Assembly (NCBI RefSeq): GCF_040802235.1
Contig: NC_133172.1
Coordinates: 31,949,738-32,013,737, forward strand
Reading direction: 5' to 3'
DNA length: 64,000 nucleotides
Source: Manis javanica
Lineage: Eukaryota; Chordata; Mammalia; Pholidota; Manidae
A program made the position numbers and the translations under genes. Positions 25,061-36,600 of the stretch are shown here, one piece after another (the first letter of the stretch is position 1; every line of letters starts with the position of its first letter). The notes beneath the pieces are model-generated. The model was not told the DNA's origin. It did not search any database and saw only the letters and a program-made list of their open reading frames with translations.

Positions 25061-25880
25061 AAAAGTGTAGAGTCCTGTCCTTCCTATATTTTGAGTAAAT
25101 TTTACTTTCTGTTGGCATGGCATATTTTGGGGAATAATCTGTGGTTAGTGGTCCTTTTTTTTTGTCATTGGAGGTGGTGAATGAAGTTTTTTTACAGTGG
25201 TTTTACATCTGAACAATGCCTTCAGACAGTTGAATAAATACTTTATCTTCAAATCTGTCCTCAGTAAACTGCTTCATAGAATCATATTCTGGATGGAAAA
25301 TGGGAGCTGGTCTTTCATTTTTCCCTACCAGCCTCTTGTAGTCATTGTTTTGATTTTGTCAAAGTAACATGACTTTTAGCACCATCAAGTGTTGTAAATT
25401 TCTGCCAAAGTGAAAATTAAGAATTTATTAGGGATTGTGGTTGTGGAGTTTTAAAATTTGACTTCTGGCAATTTGGTTTTAATAAAGTGTTAGGTCTTTG
25501 GTGAGGTTTTGAAATTTTGATGTCTTGATTCCTTGAAGTTACTCACCCTTTATTTTCTTTACATGAGGTGTTAATGGCTCTGTCCCTTAGAATACTTGTT
25601 TTTAAAGTCAGTGTATATATAAAATAAATGTTATATTACTAATAGATGCTAATTGTCAAAAAATTGTCAAAAAATTTAGAAAATACAGCTAAACCAAAGG
25701 GAGAAAAAATATCCCCCTATACTGTTACTACCAGGATATAACTTTTAACATTTTGATGTAATTTTTAGACTTTTTAATATATGTATACATATATTTCCTT
25801 TTTTGTTTTTATGGACTCCTACTCTGGTATACTTAACAATTTTTTTCCAATTAAAAAAAATGTATTGAAGTCTAGTTGAT
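25061..25880. other. Intron 1, no gene recognised
   Basis: AT-rich. About 25650-25880 looks like very old repeat debris, but I cannot name the family. Confidence 0.5.
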
Positions 25881-25884
25881 ATAC

Positions 25885-26842
25885 AATATTGACTGAATAA
25901 TATTCTGTTATATATATATATGTGCCATATCTTCTTTATCATTCATCTGTTGATGGACACTTTGGTTGCTTCCATATAAAAAAATTTTTTTTTCATAACA
26001 GTTCCAGAATATGAAATTCTGGAGTCCAGAAATTAGAACAGTTTTTTGTCTTAAGATTGTTTTCTTCTTTGGGAGAAGGGCATCAATATTGTGGGCATAC
26101 TTTTTTGACTTAAGAAAATTTATTAATATGACTAACATCTTTTCATATGAAATTGATCTCTACAGCATTTTGTACTACCCTGTTTTAGTATGAATCTGTA
26201 TAACTAGTATGTGTGGCATGGTATTCTGATTGAATGCAACTTAATTTATTTCACCATTCCCCTGTTGGATGTTTTGTTTCCAACCTTTTTATTTTTTATA
26301 AAAGACATATTTTAGCTGAGCCTTTGTTCCAGACAGGATTATTTCTCTCATTTTCATACTTATTTTTAATGAGATATAATTTCCATACCATCAAATCAAC
26401 CCTTTTAAAATATACAGTTCAGTGGTCTTAGAATATTACAAGGCTGTGTGAATTATCCAATTCCAGCTATTTAATTCCAGAACATTTTCATTACCCCATA
26501 AGGAAATCCCATACCCATTATCATAGTCCACTCTCCCCTTCCGCCGTAGCTCCTACAACCTCATACAGACTTTCTGTGTCTATGGTTTTACTATTCAGGA
26601 CATTTTATAAGAATGGAATCATATCATATGTGGTTTTTTGTGCCTGGTTTATTTAGCATGTTTTCAAAGTTCATCCTTGTTGTAGCATGGTTCAGTACTT
26701 TTTTTTTTTCATGGCTGAATATTCCATTGTATGAATAAACCACATTTTGTTTAACCATTTATCAGTTGGTAGATATTAGGGTTTCCACTTTTTCACTCTA
26801 ATAAATAATGCTGCTGTGAACATTCATGTACAAGTTTTTGTG
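25885..26842 (-). mobile_element. Old L1 fragments, outer layer of a nest
   Basis: Minus-strand L1 3' sequence of more than one age. A short piece at 25885-25980 (cttctttatcattcatctgt) is followed by a longer old 3'UTR/ORF2 end at 26230-26842. The latter is interrupted by the solo LTR and continues after it at 27150. Confidence 0.7.
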
Positions 26843-27149
26843 TGTAAGATAAATTCTAGCCGAAACAAGCAGGCAAAGAGAGGCAACAAAGGGCCAGGTA
26901 ATTTATTTGAATGCCCCTGGGCGAGGTTCCGCAGCCTGGCAGTCACAGGCCGGGGAAGTCATGCGAAAGTAGACAGGCAGCGAGTTTTTAATGAAGGTAG
27001 GGGGAGGCAGAGCTTAGATTTACAGCGGTGCGAGGATTGGCTATCCTAAGGCACATTTTTCAGGTTGGGAGGGGGCAGCAGCCGGGGACTTTGGCACGTC
27101 ATCAGTGTCTGACGTGCTCCCCGCTCCCCCCAGTGCCTTCAACCTTACA
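26843..27149 (-). mobile_element. Solo LTR, gammaretrovirus-like, inserted in old L1
   Basis: A 307-bp GC-richer block begins and ends with the inverted hexamers TGTAAG and CTTACA, as LTRs do (TG...CA). On the minus strand it has a CCAAT motif (gatagccaatcctcg), a possible TATA variant (ttcattaaaaactcg) and AATAAA near the 3' end. The old L1 resumes directly after it. The class is inferred from element order and size; the target duplication is not clear. Confidence 0.7.
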
Positions 27150-27303
27150 GTATGGACGTATGATTTCATTTCTCTTGGGTAAATATTTAGGAATATAATT
27201 GCTGGGTCACATAAAGCGGCCGTAGCATGTTTCATTCCCACCAGCAGTGTGTGAGGTTTCTGGTTTTTCCATATTCTAGTCAACACTTTTTAATATCTTT
27301 TTT
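27150..27303 (-). mobile_element. Old L1, continued
   Basis: L1 ORF2-end sequence (aatataattgctgggtcaca, cccaccagcagtgtgtgagg) running from the solo LTR to the next insertion. Confidence 0.75.
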
Positions 27304-27581
27304 TATTAAGGTATCATTGATATACAATATTATAAAGGTTTCACATGAGCAACATTGTGGTTACTATATTCACCCATATTATCAAGTCTTCCCCCACATC
27401 CCATTGTAGTCACTGTCCTTCAGTGTAGTAAGATGCTGTGGAGTTACTACTTGTCTTCTCTGTGCTATGCTATATACTGCCTTCTCTTTGACCCTCCTAC
27501 CTTATGTGTGCTAATCATAATGCCCCTTAATCCCCTTCTTCCTCCCTCCACATCTGTCATCCTCACCCCCTTCCCTTTGTT
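27304..27581 (-). mobile_element. Short 5'-truncated L1 3'UTR insertion
   Basis: Carries the L1 3'UTR seen in the younger copies (ggtatcattgatatacaata, tagtcactgtccttcagtg). It is flanked by a near-perfect duplication, ctttttaatatcttttt at 27287-27303 and ctttttattatcttttt at 27582-27598, so it is a separate insertion into the older L1. Confidence 0.8.
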
Positions 27582-27765
27582 ACTTTTTATTATCTTTTTG
27601 ATTACAGCTGTCCTAGTGGTATCTCATTGGGGTTTTGATTTGCATTTCTCTAATGACTAATGATACTAAGAGTCTTTTCATTAACTTACAGGCCATATGC
27701 ATATCTTCCTTGGAGAAATGTCTATTTAGATCTTTTGACCATTTTTTAAATTGGGTTGTCTTTTT
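27582..27765 (-). mobile_element. Old L1, continued
   Basis: Resumes the same old L1 (gtatctcattggggttttga, then tttgaccattttttaaattg) up to the next target duplication. Confidence 0.8.
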
Positions 27766-28470
27766 TTTTCCCAAGGGAAGAGTAGAAGAAAAACATAAAA
27801 TTTAATTTTTAAAAAATTTTTATTTATTTATTTATTTTTTTGAGAGGGTGTCTCTCATATTTATTGATCATATTGTTCGTAACAACAATAAAATTCTGTA
27901 TAGGGGACTCAATGCACAATCATTAATCAACCCCAGGCCTAATTCTTAACAATCTCCAATCTTCTGAAGCATAATGAACAAGTTTTTACATGGTGAACAA
28001 GTTCTTATATAGTGAATAAGTTCTTACATGGTGAACAGTGTAAGGGCAGTCATCACAGAAACTTTCGGTTTTGATCACACATCATGAACTATAAACACTC
28101 AGGTCAATTATGATTATTTGTTTGATTTTTATACTTGATTTATATGTGAATCCCACATTTCTCCCTTATTATTATTATTATTATTTTTATTTTTAATAAA
28201 ATGCTGAAGTGGTAGGTAGATGCAAGATAAAGGTAGAAAACATAGTTTAGTGCTGTAAGAGGGCAAATGTAGATGATCAGGTGTGTGCCTATAGACTAAG
28301 TATTAATCCAAGCTAGACAAGGGCAACAAAACATCCATAGATATAGAAGATTTCTCTCAAAACAGTGGGGGTGAGGTTCTAAGCCTCACCTCTGTTGATC
28401 CCCAATTTCTCACCTGATGGCCCCCCTGCAACTGTGCCTGTCTTAGGTTGTTCCTCCCTTGAGGAATCTT
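27766..28470 (-). mobile_element. ERV 3'-end retrocopy (LTR U3-R with A tail), L1-mobilised
   Basis: The piece is about 700 bp and matches 59106-59725. It is flanked by a 17-bp duplication with one mismatch (aattgggttgtcttttt at 27749, aattgggctgtcttttt at 28471). In sense (minus) order it has a 5' truncation in the env-LTR spacer, a polypurine tract (28158-28167), the LTR start TGTGGGATTC-like at 28157, three 19-bp U3 repeats (27976-28032), AATAAA, then the A-rich end near 27841. About 75 bp of extra A-rich sequence (27766-27840) follows before the duplication, perhaps a short downstream transduction. The duplications, A tail and 5' truncation are L1-type hallmarks and do not fit retroviral integration. 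Confidence 0.82.
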
Positions 28471-28900
28471 AATTGGGCTGTCTTTTTATTCTTGAGTTGT
28501 AAGAGTTCTTTATATAGCCTAAATACTAGACCCTTATTAAATATTTTCTTCCGTTATGTGGATTTTTACTTTCTTGATAGTATCCTTTGAAGCACTGAAG
28601 TTTTTTTTTTTTAATTTTATCAGTTCCAATTTGTCTGTTATTTTTTGTTGTATCATATCTAAGAAAACATTGCCTAATCCAAGATCATGACTATTAATCC
28701 TCTTGTATTTCCTTCTAAGAATTTTATAATTTTAGTTCTTATATTTAGGTCTTTGATCCATTTTGAGTTCATTTTTATACATGGTGAAGATAGATGCCCA
28801 ACTTTATTCTTTTGCCTGTGGATATCTAGTTGTCCCAGTGCCGTTTGTTAAAGACTGTTCTTTCTCCATGAATTGTCTTGGCATATGATTATTTCTTGAG
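28471..28900 (-). mobile_element. Old L1, last part of the nest
   Basis: Continues the interrupted L1 (tctttttattcttgagttgt, ggtctttgatccattttgag, tgtcccagtgccgtttgtta), then fades out. No readable frame. Confidence 0.75.
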
Positions 28901-29250
28901 GATAAAGTTTTAGATTCAAGGGTGTTTGTATATTGTAAGGCCTTTGCTAAATTTTCATGTGCAAAGATTGGGCCAGTTTAACCCTATATCAACAAAGTGC
29001 AAGAGTCCCTAGTTTTCCCCTAAACCTTCACCAGTGCTAAATATTACAATTAAGAACAAAACCAATACAAAAGAAAATAGTTTTTGCCAGTTTTATAGGC
29101 AAAAAATACTACTTGTTTAATTTGTGCATACCCTCTTATTAGTTGGCTATTTTTTTAAATTGCTTATTTCCCTTGCCTTTCTTTGTTTTGGAGGTGTTTC
29201 TCTTTCTTATTGATTTGTTAAGAGCTCTTGCTCTGTCCTATTGCAAATAC
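28901..29250. other. Intron 1, no gene recognised
   Basis: AT-rich sequence, possibly further L1 debris around 29150-29240. Nothing nameable. Confidence 0.5.
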
Positions 29251-29252
29251 AT

Positions 29253-29572
29253 TTGACCCTTGAACAATGGGGGTTAACCACTTAACCCCCCTTGCAGTAA
29301 AAAATCTGGGTACAACTTTTGACTCCTCCAAAACTTAACTATGAATAGCATACTGTGGACCAGAAGTCATACCTATAAGGTAAACAATCAATTAACACAT
29401 ATTTTGTATATGTAATTATATACTGTAGTCTTACAATAAAATAGGCTAGAGGAAAGAAAATGCTTTTTCAAATTGTGTCAAATCTTCTGAAGTTTTTCCG
29501 ATGTAGTTATTGAAAAAAATCCACATATAAGTGGACCTGGACAGTTCAAACCCCTTGTTGCTAAAGGGTCAA
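29253..29572. mobile_element. DNA-transposon-like element with terminal inverted repeats
   Basis: The 320-bp block begins ttgacccttgaacaa and ends ttgttgctaaagggtcaa, giving inverted ends that share TTGACCCTT. It has no coding capacity and fits a non-autonomous cut-and-paste element seen widely in old mammalian DNA. I do not trust my memory for the family name. A TACAT motif flanks both sides within one base. Confidence 0.65.
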
Positions 29573-29589
29573 GTACATATATAAATTTT

Positions 29590-30010
29590 AACTCTAAGTT
29601 TAAGACTTTTAGTTTAATTATGGTGTAATTTACACATAATAAAATGCACCCATTTTAGTTGTATAGTTAGGTGACTTTGGGCAAATATATACAGTTGTGG
29701 AACCATAACAATCAAGATGTAGGAAGAAAATGTAGAACATTTCCATCATTCCCAGAGTAGCCTCATGCCCCTTATAGTCAGCCCCCTTACGCCATCCCTT
29801 GCCTAAGCAACAGTTTTTCCTTTTCTAGGATTTCATATAAATGAAATTATATGTACTGTATAGTCTGTTGTACCTGACCAGTTTGCCTTTTCATGATGTT
29901 CTGGAGGTTCATCCGTACTGTTGAATGTAATACTGCTGGTTGTTACTTTTTAATGGTGAGTAGTATTCCGTTGTATGGTCTATCACAGTATGTTCATCCA
30001 TTCTTTATGA
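29590..30010 (-). mobile_element. Old L1 3' fragment
   Basis: Minus-strand L1 3' phrases: ttatggtgtaatttacacat, gaacatttccatcattccca, gtagtattccgttgtatggt. Confidence 0.7.
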
Positions 30011-30480
30011 TCTATAGAATTTGTAAACATGTCCTCTGAATTTGGTATTATATCTTGTTGGTTTTGCAATTCATCTCTGAACAGTCCAGAACTGATCCAC
30101 CTATTTTTTGATTGGGTAATCAATTGCTAAGAACAAACCATGTGCTAGGCTTTTTGTGGGAATTGAAGACAGTACACCATATTCCTTGCTTTCTAGAAAA
30201 ATTATGGTTTGATTGGATAAACTGTGCATTTCTACTAGTGAGAGGAGGTTGCTTTCAACTAGTGAGAGGAGGGCAGACTTTGAGAAGTTGGAGATTTTTG
30301 CTAATGTTTTGAAAGATGAGGCAGGTTGTGTAGGGTTGGAAAGGAAAAATGGATTATGTTTGTTTCGGATAATAAGCTATAAAGGGGCAGGTTCGATATA
30401 TAGTATTTAGCCTAACTGAGAGATGGTGAACAGGATCTGCTATGATGGTTGGGTTCTCTCAAAGGAATTTGAGATCTGAA
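30011..30480. other. Intron 1, no gene recognised
   Basis: AT-rich. A 15-bp direct repeat (ctagtgagaggagg) occurs twice near 30235-30270. No gene. Confidence 0.5.
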
Positions 30481-30489
30481 GTTACTATA

Positions 30490-31060
30490 GTTCCTTTCTT
30501 AAAATCTTATTATGGAAAATTACAAATAATACAGGAGCAGAGATGATAATGAGCCCTCATTACACAGCTTTCAACACTCCCCAGTCTGTGGCCAAATTTA
30601 CTTCATCTACAGCTCAGTCCATTCTCACCCACATTATTTTGAAGCAAATTCCAGAAATGTCACATCATTTTGTATATGTTTCTCTATGTGTCTCTAGATA
30701 AGGACCTAAAAGGAAACCATAATCACAATACTGTAATTACATCTAAACAAATTAACAATAATTCCTTAGTTGCAGCAAATATCCAGTGTTCATATTTCCC
30801 CAATTGTCCCATAATATTTAAACAGTTTATTCAAATCAGAATCCAAATAAGGTTTTTACATTGCTATTGATTGAAATGTCTTTTCAGTCTTTGAATTGAC
30901 AGCTATCTCTGCCATCTATTCCCCCCTATTAATTTATTTGTTGAAGAAACTAGGTTATTTTTCTATAGACTTTTCTACTTTCTGAGTTTAATTGATTGCA
31001 TTCTGAAGTGTCAGTTTAATATATTCCTCTGTCCCCTGTATTTTCTGTAAGTTTATAATT
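30490..31060 (-). mobile_element. Ancient repeat, probably old L1 3'UTR type
   Basis: Contains a block common in old mammalian L1 ends (gaagcaaattccagaaatgt, ataaggacctaaaaggaaac, aacaattccttagttgc-like, atccagtgttcatatttccc). Assignment to an L1M-type family is from memory of consensus wording and is tentative. Confidence 0.5.
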
Positions 31061-32080
31061 AGACCTAGAGGCTTGTTTAGATTTTTTGTTGTTTTTTGCA
31101 AGAAAGTTCATAGATGGTGGTATGCACTTTTCCCAGAAAACACATGATGTCTGAATGTCTTTCTTTTTGTAATATTAGTAGCCGTTAATGATCACTGCCT
31201 ATATTTATTCATAATATAAGGTTGTAAACTTGTTATGTTCTTATTCTCTTGATCCTCTATTAGTTGTTAGCTGGAACAATCCTAAAAGGAGAAACTTCCT
31301 CTTTAGGTATCTGGTTATCCTGAGGGTAGAGTTCTTACAGGGGAAATGGAATAAGAATAAGGGGATGTAACTCTAACTGGCTCTGCTCATGAGCTGCCAT
31401 CCCTAAGTGAAGAGAAAAGCAAGATGTGCTGCAGGAAGCAGCAGTGGGCTTTCAGTTGACTAGTGCTGGGTGTGTGGAAAAGGCATTTGATCTCCCTGTC
31501 ATAAACTATGTTTGGCCTTTGGTCAGTGGCCGGGACTATCAAGGTAGCCCTTCACCTGCAACTACACCTGATCTTTGCTTTCAGTTTGTGGTAGCTGAAG
31601 AAGACCAGATGGGATCTAGTGGCCCGTGAGCATGGCTGTGGAGAAAGACTTTTCACAGCTTTAGTTCAGCAGCCAGGAGTAACACATTTACTATTCCTTG
31701 AAATGAAACTTGAGTTATATTTTTTCATCTTGTGCTAATAATTCTTTAACTTTAGTAACATCTGCCCTATGGCTAATTTTAACCTGTGCATTCCTACTGG
31801 GAGTAAATCTTTTCAGGTTATTTTTCCTGCAATCAAAAATTTCCTGCAATCAAAAATTTATTTTAAAGTCTCAAAGATTATCCTCCCTATTGACTTCCCT
31901 AGAAGGGTTGGTCATGAACTCCTAAGGAAGCTGAAGCCAAACTAACCTAGCAGGCTCCCTTCAGATCATCTTGGAGCTTTCCTTTACAGAAGCCATACAG
32001 CCCTTTGCACAATTGCTGCCATGTTTCTGCATGGTTTTTATATGTAAATAGTTGCTTTAAAATAAATATTTGTGTGTGTT
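31061..32080. other. Intron 1, no gene recognised
   Basis: Mixed-composition intronic DNA. A short direct repeat (tttcctgcaatcaaaaa) occurs twice near 31825-31860. Confidence 0.5.
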
Positions 32081-32084
32081 AGTA

Positions 32085-35000
32085 GAATTACTTTTTTTGA
32101 GTAATTATAAGATTTACAGAAAAATTAAAGTGTAGTTCTGATATACTCCCTTCCTCCCCACCATTCTTCCCTGATGATTTACATTTGCATTTATTACAGT
32201 TGATGAGCCGTGCAATGATACATTATCATTAATTAATTAAAGTTCATAGTTTACATTAGGATTTACTCTTTGGGTTGTATATTCTATGGATTTTGGCAAA
32301 CTTATTATGAGTGACATGTATCCACCATTATAGTATCATACAGAATAGATTGACTGCCCTAAAAGTCACCTGTGTTCCATTGGTTCATTCCTCCCTCCCC
32401 TTGAGCCCCTGGCAACCACTGATCTTTTTTTTGTGTTTTTCCAGCATGTCATGTAGTTGGAATCATACAGGATGTGGCCTTTTGATCATTGGCTTTCACC
32501 TAGCAATATGCATTAAAAAAAAAAAAAAACTCCATATCTATTGCTGGCTTGATAGCTCTTTTTTGCTAAGTAATATTCCATTGTCTGGATGTACCACAGT
32601 TTGTTTATCTAATTACCTACTAAAGGACATCTTGGTTGTTCCAAGTTTTGGCAGTTATGAATAAAACTGCTGTAAACATCTGTTTGCAGATTTTTGTGTG
32701 TATATATGTTTTCAGTTTATTTGGGTAAATACAAAGGATTGAGATTGTTGGATCAGATAGTAAGAGTATGTTTATTTTTGTGCATCCTCGCTGCTGTTGG
32801 TGTTGTCAGTGTTTTGGACTTCAGGCTATTCTAATAGGTGTGTAGTGGTATTGCATTGTTTCAGTTTGCAGTTCTCTAATGACATGTGATGTCTGGTATC
32901 TTTTCATATGCTTATTTGCCATCTGTATTTTCTTTGGTGAGGTGTCTGCTCAGATCTTTTACTCATTTTTTGAATTGGGTCATTTTTTTATTGTTGAGTG
33001 TTGAGAGATGTGTGTGTATTTTGGATAGATACCAGTCCTTTATCAGGTATGCGTTTTGTAAAAATTTTCTCCCAGTCGGTGGCTTGTCTTGTCATTATCT
33101 TGGTAGTGTCTACTACAGATAGTTTCTCTTTATTTTTAGTGGAGTCCAGTTCAGCAATTCTTTCTTTCATGAATTGTGCTTTTGGTATCATGACTGAAAG
33201 TCATTGCTAAACCCAAAGTTACCTAGATATTCTCTTTTGATATATATTATGAATTTTATAGTTTTGTGTTTTGCTTTTAGGTCAGTCATCCATTTTGAGT
33301 TGATTTTTATGAAAGGTGGAAGATCTGTGTCTAGATTCATTTTTTTGCCTGTAAATGTCCAGTTGTTCCAGCACCACTTGCTAAAAGACTGTACTTTCTC
33401 CATTGAATTGCCTTTGCTCCTTTGTCAAAGATAAATTGGCAGTATTTTGTGTAGGTCTCTTTCTGAGCTCTCTATTCTGTTACAGATCTATTTGTTTTTT
33501 TGCCAGTACCACACTGTTTTGATTACTTTAGCTTTATAGTAAGTCAAGTAGTGTCAGCCTTCTGACCATGTTTCTCCCACTTTGTATTGGCTATTTTGAA
33601 TCCTTTGCCTTTCCACAAAATATCTTGTTGGAATTTTTATTGGTATTTCATTTAATCTGTAAATCAAGTTGGGAAGAGATGATGACATCTTGACAATACT
33701 GAGTCTTCCTATCCATATATCTGGAATAGTCCTTCATTTCTTTAGATAGTCTTTGATTTCTTTTGTCAGACTTTTAAAGTTTTATTCATATCTTGTATAT
33801 ATGTTGTTAGGTTTATACCTAATTTTTTCTATTGTTTTTTATGCTAATATAAATGGTATTGCATTTAAAATTTTCAAATTCCAATTGTTCATTGTTGGTA
33901 TATGAAAAAGCAGTTGACTTTCATTAGATTTGAGTCCTATAACCTTGTTACAATAATTTATTAGCTCCAGAAATTTTTTTGTTCCTCTGGGACTTTCTAC
34001 ATAGGTATTCATGTCACCAGCAAACAGGCAGTTTTGTTTCTTCATTTCCAATCTGCACACTTTATTTCCTTATCTTATTGTATTAGCTAGGACTTCCAAT
34101 ATCATGTTGAATAGGCTTGGTAAGAGTAGACATCTTGCCTTATTCCTAATCTCTGTGGGAAAGCATCTAATTCCTCATCATTAAGTGTGGTAGCTGTAGG
34201 ATTTTTATATATATGTTTTTTAATTAAGTTTGTCATAGTGTTTGATTCTTTTTGTACATTTATGGATTCAGTTTGCTAGTATTTTGTTCAGGATTTTTAC
34301 ATTTGTGTTCATGAGAGAGAGTTTTTCTTTATTCTATGTCTTTATCTAGGTTGAGGATTAGGGTAATTCTGGCCTCATATAATGAATTAGAAAGTATTTC
34401 CTTTGCTTCTGTTTTCTGGAAGAAATTACAGAGAATTGAGATAACTTCATTTAAATCTTTGGTAGATTTCATCAGTGAACCCATCTGGAGTTGGTGTTCT
34501 GTTTTAGAAGGTGATCAGTTATTGATTCAGTTTTCTTAATAAATATAGGCCTATTCAGATTGTTCTTTTCTCCTTGTATAAATTTTAGAAGATTGTCTCT
34601 TTTGAGGAATTGGGCTGTTTCATCTAGGTCATCAAATTTGTGGACATAGAATTATTCATAATATTCCTTTAGTATCTTCTCAATATCCATAAGTTCAGTG
34701 TTGATGGTTCTTCTTTGATTTCTTATATTAGTAATTTATATCTCCTTTTTTTTAGTTACTTTAGTTAGAGGTTTATCAATTTTATCGATCTTTTAAAAAA
34801 ATCACCTTTTGGTTTCATTGATTTTTTTCTCTATTGATTTCATGTTTTCATTTATTTCTGTTCTGATTTTAATGATTTGTTTTCTTATCCTTACTTTGAA
34901 TTTAATTTGTTCATCTTTTTCTAGTTTCCTAAGGTAGAAATTTAGATAGTTGACTTTTTGATCTTTTCTAATACTTGCATGCAGTGTTATAAATTTTCTT

Positions 35001-35265
35001 CTGACTGCTTTCCCTGTATCCTACAAGTTTTGATAAGTTGTATTTTCATTTTCATTTAGTTAGAAATATCTCTGGAGACTTATTTGTTTCTTGTTTTATT
35101 TAATCTTCAAATATTGTATTTGGGGATTTTCCAGCTATCTTTTTGTTACTAATTTCTACTTTTATTCCATTGTGGTCTGAGAGCATACTTTGTATAATTT
35201 CTATTCTTTTAAATTTGTTAAAGTGTGTTTTTATGGCCCAGGATGTGATCTGCTTATTATTTTTT
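32085..35265 (-). mobile_element. Long old L1 (ORF2 and 3'UTR), degenerate
   Basis: About 3.2 kb of minus-strand L1. It runs from 3'UTR (ccaccattatagtatcatac) through the whole C-terminal half of ORF2 and into the reverse transcriptase (ggtctgagagcatactttgt near 35173). Short open pieces translate to L1 ORF2 fragments, for example 33403-33188 with QSFSKWCWNNWTFTGKKMNLD, but stops are frequent throughout. Older than L1-A to L1-E. Confidence 0.82.
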
Positions 35266-35299
35266 TTAAAGAAATGCTGATGATGTAAGTTTCTCTCAT

Positions 35300-35990
35300 C
35301 TTTATTGTATGTGACTTCAAAATAACATACAGCTAAAAAAATTTAGAAGGAAACAACTCAAGTGTTCATCATTGGATGAATGGATAAACAAAGTATGTAC
35401 ACACACCATGGAATATTATTCAGCCTTAAAAAGGAAGGAAATTCTGACAAATGCTATAACATGGATGAACCTTGAGAACATGCTAAGTGAAAAAATTACA
35501 TAGGACAGGTATTGAATGATTCTACATCTCTGAGACACCTGTAGAGTAGTCAAATTCATAGACACAGAAAACAGGATAGAGGTTGCCAGCGGCTGTGGGG
35601 AGAAGAGAATGAGGAGTTCATGTTAATCGGTACAGAGTTTCATTTGGGGAAGATTAAAAAGTTCTAGTGCAGAGTTTCAGTTACTTAGTATAAATAAGTT
35701 CTGGTGATCTATACAGCATAATGCCTGTAACTAATAATACTGTACTGTATACTTAAAATTTGCTAAGAGGGTAGATCGTATGTTAAGTATTTTACCACAC
35801 ATTGATTGATAGATAGATAGACAGATAGATAGATAGGGCAGGAGGAAACTTTAAGAGCTGATGGATATGTTTCTGGCTTTCATGGTGGTGATGGTTTCAT
35901 GATTGTACACTTATCTTCAAACTTACTGAGTTGTATATATTAAATACTAAATATTTCATTTGTCAGTCATACTTAAATAAAGTGGTTTAA
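35300..35990 (+). mobile_element. Old L1 3' end, + orientation, with GATA repeat
   Basis: Sense L1 phrases: caactcaagtgttcatcatt, ggaatattattcagccttaa, gctataacatggatgaacct, gatagaggttgccagcggc. A GATA tetranucleotide tract lies at 35806-35836. It abuts the antisense L1 at 35265, so two old L1s meet tail to 5' side. Confidence 0.8.
35806..35836. repeat. (GATA)n microsatellite
   Basis: GATA units with one GACA interruption, inside an old L1 3' end. Confidence 0.9.
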
Positions 35991-36135
35991 AAAAAAGTTC
36001 TGTAGATCAATAGTGATGGTTACACAATGACGTGAATATTCTTAGTGCCAAAGTGCCCACACTTACAAATAGTTCAAGTGGTAAAATTTATGTTATGTAT
36101 ATTTTACAATCTTTAAAAATGAAAAAAATTTAAAA
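35991..36135 (+). mobile_element. Second L1 3' tail, + orientation
   Basis: Repeats the L1 3'-terminal theme (gatcaatagtgatggttaca, then ttatgttatgtatattttac) right after the previous tail. Confidence 0.5.
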
Positions 36136-36479
36136 AGAATCAGAATGTTGACAAAGGAAAAAGTTAATGAGTTATTTAAGAAATTTCTTTGATTCCAAAT
36201 GTTTGTATTTAATTTGGGACTTAAGTGACTAGTTTCACTTTCATTGGTCTGACAGAACGTAATTATATTTAGTTAGGATTTCTTATGGTGTGGTGAGGAA
36301 TAGGATTTTTATGTAGACTAACACAAAGTTGTTTATATGATGAATCTGATACTTGCAGAATATATTCATTCATTTATTTAAGGACCACTCTACTTATAGA
36401 CTTCACTGATTTGTAGCCACCTGGTGGAATCATCATGAGCTTTGAGATCAAAGGATCTTAAGAGGTCATTCCAGTCCTT

Positions 36480-36600
36480 TTAAAAAAATGTTTTGGTAAT
36501 ATGAACCTGACAGAGGTTAAATGCCTTTACTAAGTTTCACAGCTAGTAGTATGACTTTATCTCTACCTAAAACCAGGGCTTCTTGTCCCTAGTCTATAAA
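36480..36600 (+). mobile_element. MIR fragment (3' half)
   Basis: Diverged MIR: cagaggttaaatgcctttac, gtttcacagctagtagt. Confidence 0.5.
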
